Below, one piece after another: positions 5,734-7,384 of a stretch of DNA of 7,384 bases (position 1 is the stretch's first letter; each line of letters opens with the position of its first letter). Below the pieces are notes generated by a model, which made no database searches, was not told the origin of the DNA, and saw only the letters and a list, made by a program, of their open reading frames with translations. The translations under genes and the position numbers were made by a program. Origin of the DNA: Saprospirales bacterium (lineage in GTDB: Bacteria > Bacteroidota > Bacteroidia > Chitinophagales > Saprospiraceae); the NCBI GenBank assembly GCA_003448025.1, contig DLXL01000108.1:2322-9705 (forward strand). Direction: 5' to 3'.

Positions 5734-7221
5734 ATGGGTGTTATCCGAAGGCAAAGTCTAAAGCATAGTGCGGTCAATCTTGTTGGATTGGGTGTGGGTG
5801 GGTTTAGTACGTTTTTTATCTATCCCTATGCTTTGGAGGCTTATGGATTAGCCCAGGTGCTCTTGTCGGTTGGCATGATTGGCTTACCAGTGCTTTCACT
5901 TGGAGCCAACACGGTTGCCATTCGTTTTTTCCCAAAATTTCAGGATAAATCCAGCGGACATCATGGCTTTTTGCCCTTGCTGATGTTATTGTGTGGCCTG
6001 GGATGTGCCATGGCCGGTGTGCTGGCGTGGATGTTTTGGGAACCGTTTGCAGCTATGCTGGAGTCCAAGTCTCCCTTATTGCGGGATTATTTATGGATGA
6101 GTTTTCCGCTGGCTTTTTGTTACATCACCAGCAGTGTACTGGCGGTATATTCTTCTAATTTCAAACGTATCGTTGTCCCTTCACTCTTGCTGGATTTTTC
6201 CCAGAAGCTAGCATTACCTATTTTACTTATTGGTGTTTGGCAGGAATGGGTCTCTTTATCGGGAGCCATGTGGGGGCTTTTACTTCATGCGGCCCTGGTA
6301 ACTGCCGGATTGATATTGTATCTGAATCGAATAGGTGAATGGCACTGGAAACCGGATTGGACATTCCTCCATCCTGATTTGCGCAAGGAGTTGATCCAAT
6401 TTATAGGATTTGGTGCTTTTGGAGGTTTTGCGCTGCTCGTTGCGGCAAAATCAGATTTGTTTATGGTTGGTTCTTTTCAGGCAGTGAAAGCAGCAGGTGT
6501 TTATGCTATTGCTGCCTATTTGGCCACAGTGATCGAAATTCCAACGAAAAGCCTGTACGCTGCAAGTGCTTCTTCCGTAGCCAGGTACCTTGCAGAAGAT
6601 AACCGGACAGCCCTGGAAAAACTATATAAAAGTGTATCTATCAATCTTTTGGTGGCCGGATTGCTGCTCTTCGGCAGCATCTGGATTTCGATTGACAGCC
6701 TTTTTGCACTACTGCCCAATGGAAGCGAACTGTCAGAAGGTAAATGGGTGTTTCTATTTATTGGGTTGGCCAGAGTGGTGGAAATGGGTACAGGGTTGAA
6801 TAATTATATGGTTTACTATTCGCAGTATTATAGGTACTCGCTGCTTTCCCTCGGTATTTTGGCAGCAACCAATATCCTTTTGAGCCTTTGGCTCATTCCA
6901 ATACTTGGGATGACCGGTGCGGCTCTGTCTACCATGATTAGCATTACGGGCTACAATATGATCAGTATTGGCCTGGTTTGGCTGAAATTTGGCTTGCAGC
7001 CCTTTACGGAAAACACCTGGAAAACGGTTTTGCTGGCTCTGGTAGCCTTCTTTTTCGCCAACTTAATTCCTGTATCAGGTTTTGAATTGGCTGATCTTTT
7101 TCTGCGATCCGGATTTTATGTCCTGATTTTTGGTGTGTTGGCCTTGCGATTCAGAATGTCGGAGGATCTGAATGGATTGCATGGGTTAGTAAAAGAGAAA
7201 CTCAAGAAGCGGAAAAAATGA
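5734..7221 (+). CDS. Wzx-like oligosaccharide/lipopolysaccharide flippase (MOP superfamily)
   Basis: This 495-residue polytopic membrane protein has about 12-14 hydrophobic segments (roughly 12-30, 38-62, 79-103, 117-138, 149-165, 174-198, 220-242, 250-270, 302-326, 332-347, 368-392, 395-418, 430-447, 458-472). The N-terminus GVIRRQSLKHSAVNLVGLG followed by STFFIYPYALEAYGLAQVL is typical of Bacteroidota oligosaccharide flippases of the polysaccharide-biosynthesis/MATE-like class. The size is normal for the family, and the protein ends in a basic KEKLKKRKK cytoplasmic tail. Such proteins flip undecaprenyl-pyrophosphate-linked glycans from the cytoplasmic to the periplasmic side of the inner membrane for O-antigen, capsule or other surface polymers. 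No glycosyltransferase cluster or polymerase is adjacent in view, so the substrate is unknown; the GT-C gene at 2074 is the only nearby glycan enzyme. ATG 5734 is chosen because it is in frame with the conserved N-terminus; the ATG at 5727 is out of frame. The CGATG palindrome lies just upstream. Confidence 0.88.
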   Translation: MGVIRRQSLKHSAVNLVGLGVGGFSTFFIYPYALEAYGLAQVLLSVGMIGLPVLSLGANTVAIRFFPKFQDKSSGHHGFLPLLMLLCGLGCAMAGVLAWMFWEPFAAMLESKSPLLRDYLWMSFPLAFCYITSSVLAVYSSNFKRIVVPSLLLDFSQKLALPILLIGVWQEWVSLSGAMWGLLLHAALVTAGLILYLNRIGEWHWKPDWTFLHPDLRKELIQFIGFGAFGGFALLVAAKSDLFMVGSFQAVKAAGVYAIAAYLATVIEIPTKSLYAASASSVARYLAEDNRTALEKLYKSVSINLLVAGLLLFGSIWISIDSLFALLPNGSELSEGKWVFLFIGLARVVEMGTGLNNYMVYYSQYYRYSLLSLGILAATNILLSLWLIPILGMTGAALSTMISITGYNMISIGLVWLKFGLQPFTENTWKTVLLALVAFFFANLIPVSGFELADLFLRSGFYVLIFGVLALRFRMSEDLNGLHGLVKEKLKKRKK

Positions 7222-7282
7222 GGCAGATGGGGCTCTTCGGATTACATGGAAGCGTAGTTATTTCATCCTCCACCCAAAAATG

Positions 7283-7309
7283 AACCACAAAGTCACGGAG
7301 GACACAAAA
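7283..7309. repeat. Dispersed-repeat-like intergenic stretch (ACCACAAAGTCACGGAGGAC core)
   Basis: After the flippase stop, an A/C/G-purine-rich run built from ACCACAAAG, TCACGGAGG and ACACAAAA resembles the CACAAAG/CACGGAG sequence that I recall scattered between genes in many Bacteroidota and other environmental genomes. Only one copy is in the window, so its repetitive nature cannot be confirmed here. It has no coding potential. Confidence 0.35.
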
Positions 7310-7384
7310 TATAATGCATTATTTTACTACGAGACATTGAGGGTAAATAAACAATGGTATAAAACGAACATTAGACACCCCAAA

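Noticed and set aside
7222..7384. A gene or terminator in the right-hand tail
   Set aside because: Short frames stop quickly (for example ATG-GTA-TAA near 7354) and no stem followed by T-run is visible.
1..7384. tRNA, rRNA, CRISPR array, insertion sequence or prophage
   Set aside because: No tRNA-like cloverleaf, regular direct repeats with spacers, transposase or phage gene is seen; the window is almost fully occupied by ordinary coding genes.

Overview
The window looks like chromosomal DNA of a Bacteroidota member, most likely a Saprospiria/Lewinella-type lineage. Four things point there: a PorP/SprF-family protein; a CcmE with the Cys-Pro-Ser-Lys-Tyr motif; an effector-associated-domain-like protein of a type common in large-genome Bacteroidota; and promoter-like TAnnTTTG boxes with A-rich leaders in place of Shine-Dalgarno sites. 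Species cannot be fixed from this stretch.

Layout. On the minus strand, reading leftward from about 1980, are a PorP/SprF-family outer-membrane protein (918-1979) and, 56 bp downstream of it, the first 287 codons of an exported protein that runs off the left edge (1-861). The latter resembles the N-terminal region of large Bacteroidota thioredoxin/TlpA-like proteins, but the decisive C-terminus is outside the window. A 94-bp divergent intergenic region (1980-2073) carries candidate promoters for both directions. On the plus strand are four genes: a GT-C (GT39/ArnT-like) membrane glycosyltransferase with a C-terminal TPR block (2074-4275); a single-pass membrane protein with a cytoplasmic EAD11-like helical domain and a periplasmic beta-rich domain (4329-5186), with its own well-formed Bacteroidota promoter; an orphan CcmE heme chaperone (5270-5665); and a Wzx-like oligosaccharide flippase (5734-7221). 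The last 163 bp hold no gene but contain a dispersed-repeat-like stretch.

How the parts fit. Most of the genes concern the cell envelope: outer membrane, glycan assembly and export, and periplasmic redox or heme handling. The glycosyltransferase and the flippase could serve one surface-glycan pathway, but they are separated by two unrelated genes and nothing in the sequence proves a link. There is no complete conflict system, prophage, CRISPR array or insertion sequence.

The most interesting items are the membrane-anchored EAD-like protein, which may be a signalling or defence adaptor without its effector in view, and the CGATG-rich imperfect palindrome that fills the ccmE-flippase gap.
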